Shown piece by piece: positions 8,152 to 16,876 of a DNA stretch of 64,000 nt (the first letter of the stretch is position 1; each line of letters begins with the position of its first letter). Source of the stretch: Paraburkholderia dilworthii. GTDB lineage: Bacteria; Pseudomonadota; Gammaproteobacteria; Burkholderiales; Burkholderiaceae. Under the pieces are notes generated by a model that was given only the letters and a program-made list of their open reading frames with translations, made no database searches and was not told where the DNA came from. The position numbers were made by a program, and so were the translations under genes. The DNA lies in contig NZ_AWZT01000018.1 in NCBI RefSeq assembly GCF_000472525.1, positions 48,361 through 112,360 of the forward strand, in the 5' to 3' direction.

Positions 8152-9009
8152 GTGGGCAAAGCAGCGAAACCAGCCACGAGCCGAGGCTCGGGCGCCACAC
8201 AGACGACGGACGGCGGCAAGACGCAGCGCGGCATTCAGAGCGTGGAAGTCGGCGGACGGGTGTTGCTAGCGCTGGCGCACGCGCGCGCACCGCTCGCGCT
8301 GTCGGACCTTTCCACCGCTGCCGATCTTGCGCCGGGTCAGGCGCATGCGTATCTGGTCAGCTTGAGCCGCCTTGGCCTTATCAAGCGCGATGAGGTGTCG
8401 GGCCGGTACGAGCCGGGCCCGTTGTCATTGCGCCTGGGTCTGCTGCATCTGCAGAATCAGCCGGCGTTTCGCGCCGCCGTTCCGCGCGCGGCCGCGCTGG
8501 CCGAAGCGATCGGCTTTAGCGTCGCGGTCTGTATTGCGGGGCCGCAGGGCCCCACCATCGTCCGCTACGAACATGCGGGCTTTCCGTTGCATGTGAATCT
8601 GCATGTGGGCACGGTGATGTCGCTGCCGGCCACGTCGACGGGACGCGTGTTTTGCGCTTATCTGCCGGGCGACACGCTCGACGCGATGTGGGCCAATCAG
8701 TCGGGCGCTGCGCAAAGCAAGTTGACCACAGCGCGCGAAGACGCCGCGTTTCAGGCGGTGTTGGACAAGATTCGCGCGCGCGGCCTCGAATGCAGTGTCG
8801 ATGCGCCGAGTCCGGGCATCAGCAGCCTGAGCGCGCCAGTGTTCGACCAGAACGGCCGTTTCGCGCTGGCGTTGACGGTAATCGGCTCGACTGGCGCGAT
8901 CGACGTGGCCGCCGATGGTCCCATCGCGCGCGCGTTGCTCGCAGCGGCTCGCGACATCGGCGGTGAGCTCGCCGCCAGATCTTCCGTGCTTGCATCGACC
9001 GCATCGTGA
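8152..9009 (+). CDS. IclR family transcriptional regulator (first of tandem pair)
   Basis: About 285 residues. The N-terminal winged helix (QRGIQSVEVGGRVLLAL, then LSDLSTAADLAPGQAHAYL) precedes a C-terminal GAF-like IclR effector domain that begins near residue 100. IclR proteins bind palindromes and respond to aromatic or organic-acid effectors. The start is uncertain: GTG 8152 gives the sequence VGKAAKPATS with a weak ribosome site, while ATG 8080 would add 24 atypical residues and begin 18 bases from the palindrome. Its stop overlaps the next IclR gene by 4 bases, so the two are translationally coupled. Confidence 0.88.
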   Translation: MGKAAKPATSRGSGATQTTDGGKTQRGIQSVEVGGRVLLALAHARAPLALSDLSTAADLAPGQAHAYLVSLSRLGLIKRDEVSGRYEPGPLSLRLGLLHLQNQPAFRAAVPRAAALAEAIGFSVAVCIAGPQGPTIVRYEHAGFPLHVNLHVGTVMSLPATSTGRVFCAYLPGDTLDAMWANQSGAAQSKLTTAREDAAFQAVLDKIRARGLECSVDAPSPGISSLSAPVFDQNGRFALALTVIGSTGAIDVAADGPIARALLAAARDIGGELAARSSVLASTAS

Positions 9010-9845
9010 CCGCTTCTACCGATACCTCTGCTTCTACGCCCGCTTCCGCCGATACGAAGCCGCAGCGTGGCATCCAGTCGCTCGATAGCACCGGCGATCT
9101 GCTGGCGGCGCTCGTCGCGGCCGCCCGGCCGTTGACGCTGCGCGACCTCGCGGCCGCAGCCGGAATGCCGCCGGCGAAAGCGTTTCCGCATCTGGTGAGT
9201 CTGCTGAAGATCGGCTTGCTGAGCCGCGATGCGTCCGGCTGCTTCGAAGCCGGCCCGCTTGCGCTGGAACTCGGTTTGATCGGCCTGCAGCGTCTTTCGC
9301 CGACGCGCGAGGCCGAGCCCGAGGTGGTGGAGCTGGCGGCATCGACGGTAATGAGCGTCGCGATGGCGGTGCTCGGTCCGCTCGGGCCGACCGTCGTGCG
9401 GCTAGAGGAGTCGGCGCGGCCGTTGCATGTGAGCTTGCGGGTCGGCACTGTGATGTCGCTGGTGAATACGGCGATTGGCCGCGTGTTTGCCGCCTATGTC
9501 GCCGACGACGTGCGTGCCGGTCTGCTCGCGCAGGATCATTTGCGGCTGGCGGGCGCGAACGCGACCGAGGTTCTCGCGCAGAAGAATGCGTCGACGCTAA
9601 AGGAAGCGTACGCGCAGCGCCTCGCGCAAATTCGCGCGGGCGGCATGGACAGTGCACTGAGCCGGCCGGTGCCCGGCATCGACACGTTGGCCGCGCCGGT
9701 GTTCGACCACACCGGCAGCATTTGCCTCGTGCTCGCGTTGATGGGACCGAGCGGTAGCTTCGATAGCGCCGCGACGGGCGAGCCCGCACAGATTCTGCGC
9801 GCGGCGGCGTTGAGGTTGTCGCGGAGGTTTGGGTGGATGGGGTGA
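9006..9845 (+). CDS. IclR family transcriptional regulator (second of tandem pair)
   Basis: 279 residues starting at a GTG that overlaps the previous stop (GTGA arrangement). Winged helix at about 15-75 (QRGIQSLDSTGDLLAALV, LRDLAAAAGMPPAKAFPHLVS) and an IclR effector domain in the rest. It is clearly a paralogue of the upstream protein: the same order of motifs, with RPLHVSLRVGTVMSL here against FPLHVNLHVGTVMSL there. Co-expression suggests hetero-oligomers or two-signal control of the divergent catabolic cluster. Confidence 0.88.
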   Translation: MTASTDTSASTPASADTKPQRGIQSLDSTGDLLAALVAAARPLTLRDLAAAAGMPPAKAFPHLVSLLKIGLLSRDASGCFEAGPLALELGLIGLQRLSPTREAEPEVVELAASTVMSVAMAVLGPLGPTVVRLEESARPLHVSLRVGTVMSLVNTAIGRVFAAYVADDVRAGLLAQDHLRLAGANATEVLAQKNASTLKEAYAQRLAQIRAGGMDSALSRPVPGIDTLAAPVFDHTGSICLVLALMGPSGSFDSAATGEPAQILRAAALRLSRRFGWMG

Positions 9846-9856
9846 GGTAAGCGGCC

Positions 9857-10717
9857 CTAATCTCCCGCCCGCGGCTCATTCGACGACAGGCGCGCCTTCG
9901 CATGCCGCATCTTCTCCAGCGTCTTCGGACCCGCTTTGAGCGCGACGCCGATTGCAAGCGCGTCCATGATGCAAAGATGCACGAGCCTGGATACGCCCGG
10001 CGTATTCGGATCGATGGGACTGGGCACGCGCAATAACAGCGGAATATCGACGAGCCACGCGAGGCGCGAGCCGACATTGGTGAGCGCGATCGTCGTCGCG
10101 CCGCGTTCCTTCGCGATCTGAATGCTTTCGTTCACCTCGATGCTGCGTCCGGAATGCGAAATGGCAAAGGCGACGTCGCCCGGTTCCATCATCCCGGCGT
10201 AGAGGCGCTGCAAGTGACCGTCTGTGAACGCAGTGGATGCGATGTCCAGGCGCAAGAACCGCAACGCCGCGTCTTGCGCGACCAGTCCCGACCCCGAGCC
10301 GACGCCGAAAAAAAACACGCGCCGCGCGCTCGACAACGCTGCAATAGCACTCTCGACCACCGCCGGATCCAGCGCGCCGCGCGCGTGCGTGATGCCATCG
10401 ACGGCCGCTTCGCCCACTTTGTCCATCAAGGTCTGCACGTCGTCGTCGCGAGCAATCGCCGCCGACGAATATGGCAACCCGCCCGCCACGCTCTGGGCCA
10501 GTTGCATCTTGAAGTCGCGCAGACCATGCGCACCGATTGCGCGGCAAAAGCGCGTAACCGAAGGCTCGGAGACGTCCGCGCGCTGTGCAAGTTCGGTGAT
10601 GCTCGCGCGCATCGCGAAGTCGACGTCGTTCAGCACCATGTCCGCGACCTTGCGCTCGGCGGGCCGCAAATTGGCGAGTGCGCTGCGGATGTGGGGAATC
10701 AAGTTCGGTGCGGACAC
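9857..10717 (-). CDS. MurR/RpiR (HexR-like) regulator with SIS domain
   Basis: 286 residues from GTG 10717, with AAGGAAC upstream as ribosome site. An RpiR-type helix-turn-helix occupies about 1-77 (ITELAQRADVSEPSVTRFCR). A SIS sugar-phosphate isomerase domain follows at about 120-260 (VFFFGVGSGSGLVAQDA, FAISHSGRSIEVNESI). Such proteins bind phosphosugars and repress or activate sugar genes. It lies directly downstream of the sugar ABC ATPase gene on the same strand, and a HexR/RpiR-like palindrome sits in the promoter of this cluster at 12706, so it is the likely local regulator. Confidence 0.92.
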   Translation of the reverse strand: MSAPNLIPHIRSALANLRPAERKVADMVLNDVDFAMRASITELAQRADVSEPSVTRFCRAIGAHGLRDFKMQLAQSVAGGLPYSSAAIARDDDVQTLMDKVGEAAVDGITHARGALDPAVVESAIAALSSARRVFFFGVGSGSGLVAQDAALRFLRLDIASTAFTDGHLQRLYAGMMEPGDVAFAISHSGRSIEVNESIQIAKERGATTIALTNVGSRLAWLVDIPLLLRVPSPIDPNTPGVSRLVHLCIMDALAIGVALKAGPKTLEKMRHAKARLSSNEPRAGD

Positions 10718-10780
10718 CCGATGTTCCTTAAGGGTTAAATGAATCCGCGTCGCTCGCAGCTTCGATTGGCAACACGCGGG

Positions 10781-11863
10781 TCAGCCCAGTCTGCGTCCAC
10801 TCACCGTATCGAACAGATGAATGTGAGCGGCCGGCAAGCGCAGCGTGATCCGCTCACCAGGCTCGACCTTCGAGCGTTGACGCGTCGTCACGCACCACGT
10901 ATTGCCGCCTATTTTCCCGTACAAATGCGTTTCGGCGCCGGTCGGCTCCACCACTTCGACTTGCATTGCGGCATCAGGCGTCTGCGTGACCGTCTCGATG
11001 TGCTCGGGCCGCACGCCTAACGTGACCTTTGCGCCGACCGTCGCCGAAGCAGGCGCGGCTTCGAGCACGATCTCGCCACCGTCCGCGAGTTTCAATGCGA
11101 GTCCCGAGCCTTGCGAGCGGTTTATCACGACGCCCTCGGCGAAATTCATCGAAGGCGAGCCGAGAAAACTCGCCACGAACAGATTCGCGGGATGATCGTA
11201 GAGCTCTAGTGGACGCCCAATCTGCTCGATCCGCCCGGCGTTCATCACGACGATGCGGTCGGCCATCGTCATCGCCTCGATCTGATCGTGCGTCACGTAA
11301 ATCACCGTGTTTTTCAGGCGCTGATGCAGTGCCTTGATCTCCGTGCGCATTTGCACGCGCAGCTTTGCGTCGAGATTGGACAGTGGTTCGTCGAACAGAA
11401 ACAGTGAAGGCTCGCGCACCACCGCGCGACCCATCGCGACACGCTGGCGTTGACCGCCCGACAACGCGCGCGGCAAACGGTCGAGATAACCGCCGAGATT
11501 GAGCATCTTCGCGGCGGCCTCGATTCGCGGCTTGAAATTCGCTGGCGACTCTTTGCGAATGCGCGGACCGAACGCGATATTTTCATAGACCGACAGATGC
11601 GGATACAGCGCGTAGCTTTGGAACACCATCGAGATATTGCGCTGCTGCGGCGCGAGATGATTCGCGCGTGTGCCGCCGATCATCAGATCGCCGCCGCTGA
11701 TTTCCTCGAGCCCCGCGACCATCCGCATCAACGTGCTTTTGCCGCAGCCCGACGGGCCGACGAGCACGACGAATTCGCCGTCGTCGATATGAAGGTCGAT
11801 GCCGTGCACGACTTGCGTGTCGCCATAGCGTTTGAAGATGCCGCTTAGTTGCACTGCTGCCAT
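10781..11863 (-). CDS. Sugar ABC transporter ATP-binding protein, UgpC/MalK type
   Basis: 360 residues with every ATPase motif intact: Walker A GPSGCGKS (36-43), Q82, signature LSGGQ (134-138), Walker B LFLFDEP (154-160) and switch His192. A C-terminal TOBE/OB region (about 240-360) is the MalK-type regulatory domain. It energises uptake by the CUT1 permeases encoded at 14423-16161 on the other strand, which have no ATPase gene of their own. The SDR gene lies 27 bases upstream, so the two are probably co-transcribed. Confidence 0.93.
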   Translation of the reverse strand: MAAVQLSGIFKRYGDTQVVHGIDLHIDDGEFVVLVGPSGCGKSTLMRMVAGLEEISGGDLMIGGTRANHLAPQQRNISMVFQSYALYPHLSVYENIAFGPRIRKESPANFKPRIEAAAKMLNLGGYLDRLPRALSGGQRQRVAMGRAVVREPSLFLFDEPLSNLDAKLRVQMRTEIKALHQRLKNTVIYVTHDQIEAMTMADRIVVMNAGRIEQIGRPLELYDHPANLFVASFLGSPSMNFAEGVVINRSQGSGLALKLADGGEIVLEAAPASATVGAKVTLGVRPEHIETVTQTPDAAMQVEVVEPTGAETHLYGKIGGNTWCVTTRQRSKVEPGERITLRLPAAHIHLFDTVSGRRLG

Positions 11864-11890
11864 GCTGTCCTCATCGTCTTGCGGTTTCTA

Positions 11891-12664
11891 TCAAAGCGAT
11901 TCGAGCGTCAACTCTTGCGCCATCAGACGGTTGCCCGCCATCAAGCCGCCGTCGACAGGTAACGCGACGCCGGTAATCACGCGCGCCATTGGCGAAGCGA
12001 GAAACAGCACGGCGTCGGCGATATCGTCAGGCGTTGCGAAATCGCGCAATGGATACCATTTCTTCAGATCCTCGAAGACTTGCGGGTTCTTGTCGACGCG
12101 CGCCTGCCACGCCTGCGTCTTCACCGTACCCGGACAGACGATGTTCGCGCGAATGCCGTACCGGCCCAATTCCACAGCGAGCGCCCGTGTGTAACTGATC
12201 AGCCCGGCCTTCGCGGCGCTATACGCGGGATGCCCGAGTGCGGCCAAGCCGTTCACGGAGCCGATCAGCACGAGCGCTCCGCTCTCACGCTCGATCATCG
12301 ACGCCCGCACGGCCTCGACCGTGTGATAAGTGCCGTTCAGATTCAGATGAATGTCGCGCTGCCAACTGGCGGCATCGGTCGTGGCCAGCGTCAAACCTTC
12401 TGCCGCGCCCGCATTGGCGACCAGCACATCCACCGGCCCGCGTTTCTCCACCGCGGAGGCGACCGCTTGCTGCACTGCGGCGGCGTCGCCGAGGTCGACC
12501 GCAATGGGGCTGACTTGCGTTTCGCCCAGTTGCCTCTGCAAGCGCTCAAGCGCCGCTGCGTCGATGTCGAGCGCCAGCACGGTATCGCCCTGTTCGACAA
12601 AACGCTTGCACAACACGCTGCCGATGCCGCCACAAGCGCCCGTCACCAACACCACACGATTCAT
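11891..12664 (-). CDS. Short-chain dehydrogenase/reductase (SDR) of the sugar cluster
   Basis: 257 residues, classical SDR length. NAD(P) site TGACGGIG (about 8-15), NAG motif (about 83-85), catalytic Ser in IGSVNG and YSAAK (about 152-156). It probably oxidises or reduces a sugar or polyol brought in by the neighbouring ABC importer. Asp at the end of the second strand (LALDIDAAALE) favours NAD over NADP. First gene of the leftward operon SDR-ATPase-RpiR. Confidence 0.9.
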   Translation of the reverse strand: MNRVVLVTGACGGIGSVLCKRFVEQGDTVLALDIDAAALERLQRQLGETQVSPIAVDLGDAAAVQQAVASAVEKRGPVDVLVANAGAAEGLTLATTDAASWQRDIHLNLNGTYHTVEAVRASMIERESGALVLIGSVNGLAALGHPAYSAAKAGLISYTRALAVELGRYGIRANIVCPGTVKTQAWQARVDKNPQVFEDLKKWYPLRDFATPDDIADAVLFLASPMARVITGVALPVDGGLMAGNRLMAQELTLESL

Positions 12665-12999
12665 GTTCGCCTCGCTTTTTTCTGTCGCCTGCGCTTACCG
12701 AGCGCGCTGTAAATTTATTACAGCAGGACCTCGCACTTCGGCTTCGTCGTCCCGAAGATTGGGTTATCGCAATTCGCGCGATGCGCGGAATGTCCCTGCT
12801 TTATAGGCATCTTATGCATAAAGCGATGCCGGAAGAAATATCGCAGACCCTACGTGACAACGCATTTTTAGCCGTGTAGGATTTTTTCAAACAATTCAAC
12901 CCGCAGCGGCCGGCGACGGCAGCGCACCATCCCACCAATCGTTGATGGGACCTTAGTAGGCGCTAAGCGCTACCTAAGATCGACAAAGGAGAGAGAGAA
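12665..12999. other. Divergent promoter region of the sugar transport cluster
   Basis: 335 bases without a gene between the SDR start and the binding-protein start. It holds the HexR/RpiR-like palindrome at 12706-12724. A weaker interrupted inverted repeat at 12952-12978 (CTTAG...CTAAG with an inner CGCTAAGCG) lies close to the ribosome site of the binding-protein gene. AAAGGAGAGAGAG at about 12986-12998 is the ribosome site. Confidence 0.6.
12706..12724. promoter_or_regulatory. HexR/RpiR-like operator palindrome
   Basis: GCTGTAA (12706-12712) and TTACAGC (12718-12724) form a perfect 7-bp inverted repeat around ATTTA. The core resembles the known HexR-type pattern TGTAxT-N3-AxTACA. It lies 42 bases upstream of the SDR gene start, in a cluster whose own regulator is of the RpiR/HexR family. 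Confidence 0.6.
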
Positions 13000-14232
13000 A
13001 TGTCGTTGCATGCCCGTGCTTCCCTCGCGCTCGGCAAAGTTGCCGTGGCGCTCGCGTTTGCAGGTATTGCCGTGGCGGCTCAGGCCGACACGGTTCGCGT
13101 CACCGTCGCGCATTACAGCGACGCCACCGCGCCGTACTTCGAAAAGATGGCTCGCAACTTCGAGAAAGCCAATCCCGGCACGACCATCAAGATCGAGGAT
13201 GTGAACTGGGACACGCTGCAACAGAAACTCCAGACGGATATTTCCGGCAATGCGAACGCCGATCTCGCGATTGTGGGCACGCGCTGGCTGCTCGACTTCG
13301 TGAAGGACGACGTGGCCGAACCGCTCGACGGCTACATGGATGCGAGCTTCAAGGGCCGCTTCATTGGTCCGTTTCTCGCGCCGGGCGAGATCAACGGCAA
13401 GGTCTACGGTCTGCCGATTGCGGCTTCAGCACGAGCGCTGTACTACAACAAGGATCTGCTCGCGAAAGCCGGCTATCCCAATGGCCCCAAAACATGGAAC
13501 GACGTAATCGAAGCGTCAAAGAAGCTGAAAGCGCAAGGCATTGCCGGCTTCGGCTTGCAGGGCAAGGAGATTGAAACGGACGTCTATTTTTACTATGCAC
13601 TGTGGACGAACGGCGGCGAAGTAATCGGCAAAGACAATAAGGCCGCGTTCAATTCGCCGGCGGGCATCAAGGCGGCCACGCTGTACAAGTCGCTGATCGA
13701 TCAGGGTCTGACGCAGCCTGGCGTGACCGGCTACAGCCGTGAAGACGTGCAGAATCTGTTCAAGCAAGGCCGCGTTGCAATGATGATCTCCGCACCGTTC
13801 CTCGCCAAACAGATCAAGAAGGAAGCGCCCAACCTGAAATACGGCATCGATCCGATTCCGATGGGAACCACGCACGCCACCTACGCGGTCACGGACTCGA
13901 TCGTGATGTTCAAGAACTCGAAGGTGAAGAAGTCCGCCTGGAAGTTCCTCGACTATCTGTTCACGAAGGAACCACGTGTGGAGTTCACGACCACCGAAGG
14001 CTTCCTGCCGACCACCAAGGCGGAATCGTCCGATCCGGCATTCAACGATCCAGATACCAAAGCATTCGTCGCATTGCTGCCGACCGCTCGCTTCGCGCCG
14101 ACCGTCACGGGCTGGGAAGACACCGCGAAGGCCGTGACCGATGCAATGCAGTCCATTTATCTGGGCAAAGCCAAGCCGGCCGATGCATTGAACGCGGCGG
14201 CCGCGCAAGCCAACAAGTCGCTCGGTCATTGA
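13000..14232 (+). CDS. Sugar ABC transporter substrate-binding protein (CUT1)
   Basis: 410 residues. A Sec signal peptide (about 1-29, ending AVAAQA before DTVRV) is followed by a family 1 solute-binding fold (VTVAHYSDATAPYFEKMARN, then YGLPIAASARALYYNKDLL). It captures a sugar or oligosaccharide in the periplasm and delivers it to the two permeases encoded next. AAAGGAGAG lies just before the ATG. The sugar cannot be named from the sequence. Confidence 0.92.
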   Translation: MSLHARASLALGKVAVALAFAGIAVAAQADTVRVTVAHYSDATAPYFEKMARNFEKANPGTTIKIEDVNWDTLQQKLQTDISGNANADLAIVGTRWLLDFVKDDVAEPLDGYMDASFKGRFIGPFLAPGEINGKVYGLPIAASARALYYNKDLLAKAGYPNGPKTWNDVIEASKKLKAQGIAGFGLQGKEIETDVYFYYALWTNGGEVIGKDNKAAFNSPAGIKAATLYKSLIDQGLTQPGVTGYSREDVQNLFKQGRVAMMISAPFLAKQIKKEAPNLKYGIDPIPMGTTHATYAVTDSIVMFKNSKVKKSAWKFLDYLFTKEPRVEFTTTEGFLPTTKAESSDPAFNDPDTKAFVALLPTARFAPTVTGWEDTAKAVTDAMQSIYLGKAKPADALNAAAAQANKSLGH

Positions 14233-14422
14233 TCGGCGCCACGCTGTGACTGTGCGGTAGTTCACTGCATAGGGGACGCGCGCCGCCGTGGTTGCGAGAG
14301 TAGCCGGGTATAAGCGCGGCGCGCATTCCGGCCGTCATGCTGGCCGTTATCGACCGTTATCGACTATCCGGCCCATTCCGTCGCGCCCGCCCTTTGCGGG
14401 CGCGTCTCACGATCGAGCACGT

Positions 14423-15313
14423 ATGAGCCGTTCCGCTTCTTCACGCCTGCAAGCGCCCTGGTTGCTGATTGCGCCGAGTCTTGTGCTGGCGCTTTTTATC
14501 ATCAGCTATCCGATTTTCAACATTGTCTGGCAATCGCTGCATGAGGTGTCGCGTTTTGGCGCGATTCGCGATTTCACCGGCTTGCAGAATTTCTACACGA
14601 TCTTCGACGACCCCACGTTTCTCGCGGCGGCACGGCGCACGATAGTCTGGACCGTGTTCGTCGTAGGCGGCACAGTGCTGATTTCGGTGCCCGTTGCGCT
14701 CGTGTTGAATCAGGATTTTTATGGACGCGGCGTCGCGCGAACGATTGTCATGCTGCCGTGGTCAGTGTCGTTGACCATGACCGCGGTTGTGTGGCGCTGG
14801 GCCTTCAACGACGACTACGGCATGGTCAACGTCACACTTCAGCGCCTCGGCTTGATCGGCGGACCGATTCATTGGCTCGCGACTCCGGAACTCGCGTTTC
14901 CGGTAGAGATCGCGGTGGGCATTCTCGTATCGATTCCATTTACCGTGACGATTCTGCTCGGCGGGTTGTCGTCGGTGCCGGGCGATATTTACGAAGCGGC
15001 GCGCATTGACGGCGCCAGCGCATGGCAGCAGTTTCGCAAGCTCACGCTGCCGCTGCTGCGGCCCTTCATCAATATGACCATTCTGTTGAACGTCATTTAT
15101 GTGTTCAACTCGTTTCCGATTATCTGGGTAATGACGCAAGGCGGCCCCGACAACAGCACGCATATTCTCGTCACGTATCTGTATGAACTCGGCTTCAGGC
15201 TCGGACGTCCGGGCGAGGCCGCTGCGGTGTCGCTCATCATGCTCGTCATGCTGTTCGTTTTCTCGATGGCGTATCTGCGGTTGCAGCCCGCGAAAGAAGG
15301 AGAACCGTCATGA
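14423..15313 (+). CDS. Sugar ABC transporter permease, MalF type
   Basis: 296 residues from ATG 14423; the upstream in-frame extension is shadow. Six membrane segments, with the cytoplasmic EAA loop YEAARIDGASAWQQFRKLTL at about 190-210, which docks on the ATPase. It forms the inner-membrane channel with the next permease, whose ATG overlaps this stop by 4 bases. Confidence 0.92.
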   Translation: MSRSASSRLQAPWLLIAPSLVLALFIISYPIFNIVWQSLHEVSRFGAIRDFTGLQNFYTIFDDPTFLAAARRTIVWTVFVVGGTVLISVPVALVLNQDFYGRGVARTIVMLPWSVSLTMTAVVWRWAFNDDYGMVNVTLQRLGLIGGPIHWLATPELAFPVEIAVGILVSIPFTVTILLGGLSSVPGDIYEAARIDGASAWQQFRKLTLPLLRPFINMTILLNVIYVFNSFPIIWVMTQGGPDNSTHILVTYLYELGFRLGRPGEAAAVSLIMLVMLFVFSMAYLRLQPAKEGEPS

Positions 15314-16161
15314 CGCTCAGCACGAAAACGAAGCGCTCGCTATGGTGCTGGCTCGCATTGTCGCCGCTGGTGGTGGTCGTGCTGTTCCCGTTTGCCGTGA
15401 TGCTCTTCACCGCGCTAAAGCCTGCTTCGGAGATCTTCGTGTATCCGGCGCGCTGGCTGCCGGTGCATTGGCAATGGAGCAATTTCGTCGATATGTGGCA
15501 GGCCGCCAATTTCGGTGTCGCGCTGCGCAACAGCACGGTAATCAGTTTGCTGTCGACGCTGCTCGCACTCGCGGTGAGCTTGCCGGCGGCTTATGCATTG
15601 GCGCGCTTTCCGTTTCGTGGACGCGGAACGTATCGCCAGTTCCTGCTGGTCACGCAGATGCTATCGCCTATTCTGCTGGTCGTCGGGCTCTTCCGGCTCG
15701 CGGCCATGATCCCTTATGGCGACGGCAATCTCGTCGACTCGAAAATCGGCGTGATCGTCTCCTATGCGGCGTTTAACATCGCGTTTGCCGTATGGATGTT
15801 GTCTTCGTATTTTCAAACGGTGCCGCGCGACCTCGAGGAATCAGCGTGGCTCGAAGGATGCGGCCGCACGAAGGCCGTTTTCAAGGTCTTCCTGCCGCTT
15901 GCCGTGCCCGCGATCGTCGTCACCGCCATCTTCACGTTTATCAACGCGTGGAATGAGTTCGCCGTTGTTTACACGTTGATCCGCTCGCCGGAGAACAAGA
16001 CGCTCACCGTGCAGGTGACCGATATGGTCGCCGGCAAGTATGTGGTGCAGTGGCATCTGGTGATGGCCGCCACGCTTTGCGCGACGTTGCCGGTCTCGAT
16101 CGTGTTCGCGTGGTTACAGCGGTATCTCGTGAAGGGCCTGGCGTTGGGCGCCGTGAAATAG
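15310..16161 (+). CDS. Sugar ABC transporter permease, MalG type
   Basis: 283 residues with six membrane segments and the EAA-like loop ESAWLEGCGRTKAVFKVFLP (about 178-197). It ends in the MalG-type C terminus RYLVKGLALGAVK, expected to reach the ATPase dimer. Overlaps the upstream permease stop (ATGA), showing tight translational coupling. Works with the ATPase gene at 10781-11863. Confidence 0.92.
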   Translation: MTLSTKTKRSLWCWLALSPLVVVVLFPFAVMLFTALKPASEIFVYPARWLPVHWQWSNFVDMWQAANFGVALRNSTVISLLSTLLALAVSLPAAYALARFPFRGRGTYRQFLLVTQMLSPILLVVGLFRLAAMIPYGDGNLVDSKIGVIVSYAAFNIAFAVWMLSSYFQTVPRDLEESAWLEGCGRTKAVFKVFLPLAVPAIVVTAIFTFINAWNEFAVVYTLIRSPENKTLTVQVTDMVAGKYVVQWHLVMAATLCATLPVSIVFAWLQRYLVKGLALGAVK

Positions 16162-16243
16162 ATCTCAGCGGACCGCGCTCACGTTCACCGCCTTCAGCGC
16201 GGTCACGGCGGCCGACGCGCGGCGCATCGGCCGGCCTGAATAG

Positions 16244-16537
16244 TTATTCAGCGCCGCGAACAATCCGCAGATCGCGCTCCACTGCATCGCCCAAAGCTGC
16301 GAGCGCTTTCTTATAGTCTTCGCGTTCATACGCGGCGACTGCATCTTCATAGGACGGGAACTCGATCACGACCGTCCGTTCCTTCAGGCCTTGCTCGTGA
16401 ACTTCGTCCGCGACGCCGCGCACGAGAAACTTGCCGCCGGCAGCCGCCACTGCCGGACCCGCCAACTGACCGTACGCCGCCAGCTTTGACGGGTCGTTAA
16501 TCTTGCGATACGTGGTTACCCAATACCCCTTGCTCAT
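16244..16537 (-). CDS. DUF1330 domain protein
   Basis: 97 residues matching the DUF1330 family, small dimeric alpha/beta (ferredoxin-like) proteins of unknown function. Conserved-looking pieces are MSKGYWVTTYRKINDPSKL, GGKFLVRG and VVIEFPSYEDAVAAYE. Monocistronic and convergent to the sugar permease operon. A perfect 16-base palindrome (16236-16251) spans its stop codon. Confidence 0.88.
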   Translation of the reverse strand: MSKGYWVTTYRKINDPSKLAAYGQLAGPAVAAAGGKFLVRGVADEVHEQGLKERTVVIEFPSYEDAVAAYEREDYKKALAALGDAVERDLRIVRGAE

Positions 16538-16876
16538 TTAACGCTCCTTGTTGGTTGGCCATAAGTCGAGGAGCGTAACAGAGAAATCCGGCGCACAGTC
16601 ATGGCCCTATTGGCACAGGGCTCATCAGGACCACTGCCCGGTACCGACATTCGCCCCGCGATTCGCGCCACTTGTCCGAAAAAGATGGCCCAAAAAGTTG
16701 AATAGAGGCGGGTGACAAACAGCGGACTTCTATAGAAACTCTTTCGTACGATCCACGTAATCTGTCGACGCCTGGCCGCTCGCGCATGAATCGCCGCGAA
16801 CGCCGTTCACGGTAAGGCAACGAGTCGTCGTTTATCATGGACCTCACTCTGCCTTGAATGAAGCTTCAGTTTAGAT
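16538..16876. other. Intergenic region, no gene seen
   Basis: 339 bases between the divergent starts of the DUF1330 gene and the proline/glutamine-rich membrane protein. I saw no convincing ORF, palindrome or terminator; it should contain both promoters. Confidence 0.4.

Noticed and set aside
9034..10077. 347-residue minus-strand ORF across the second IclR and RpiR genes
   Set aside because: Ser/Arg/Pro-rich composition with no domain; conflicts with two certain genes.
16236..16251. 16-base palindrome CTGAATA-GT-TATTCAG across the DUF1330 stop
   Set aside because: No T tail and partly coding; too little to call a terminator or operator.
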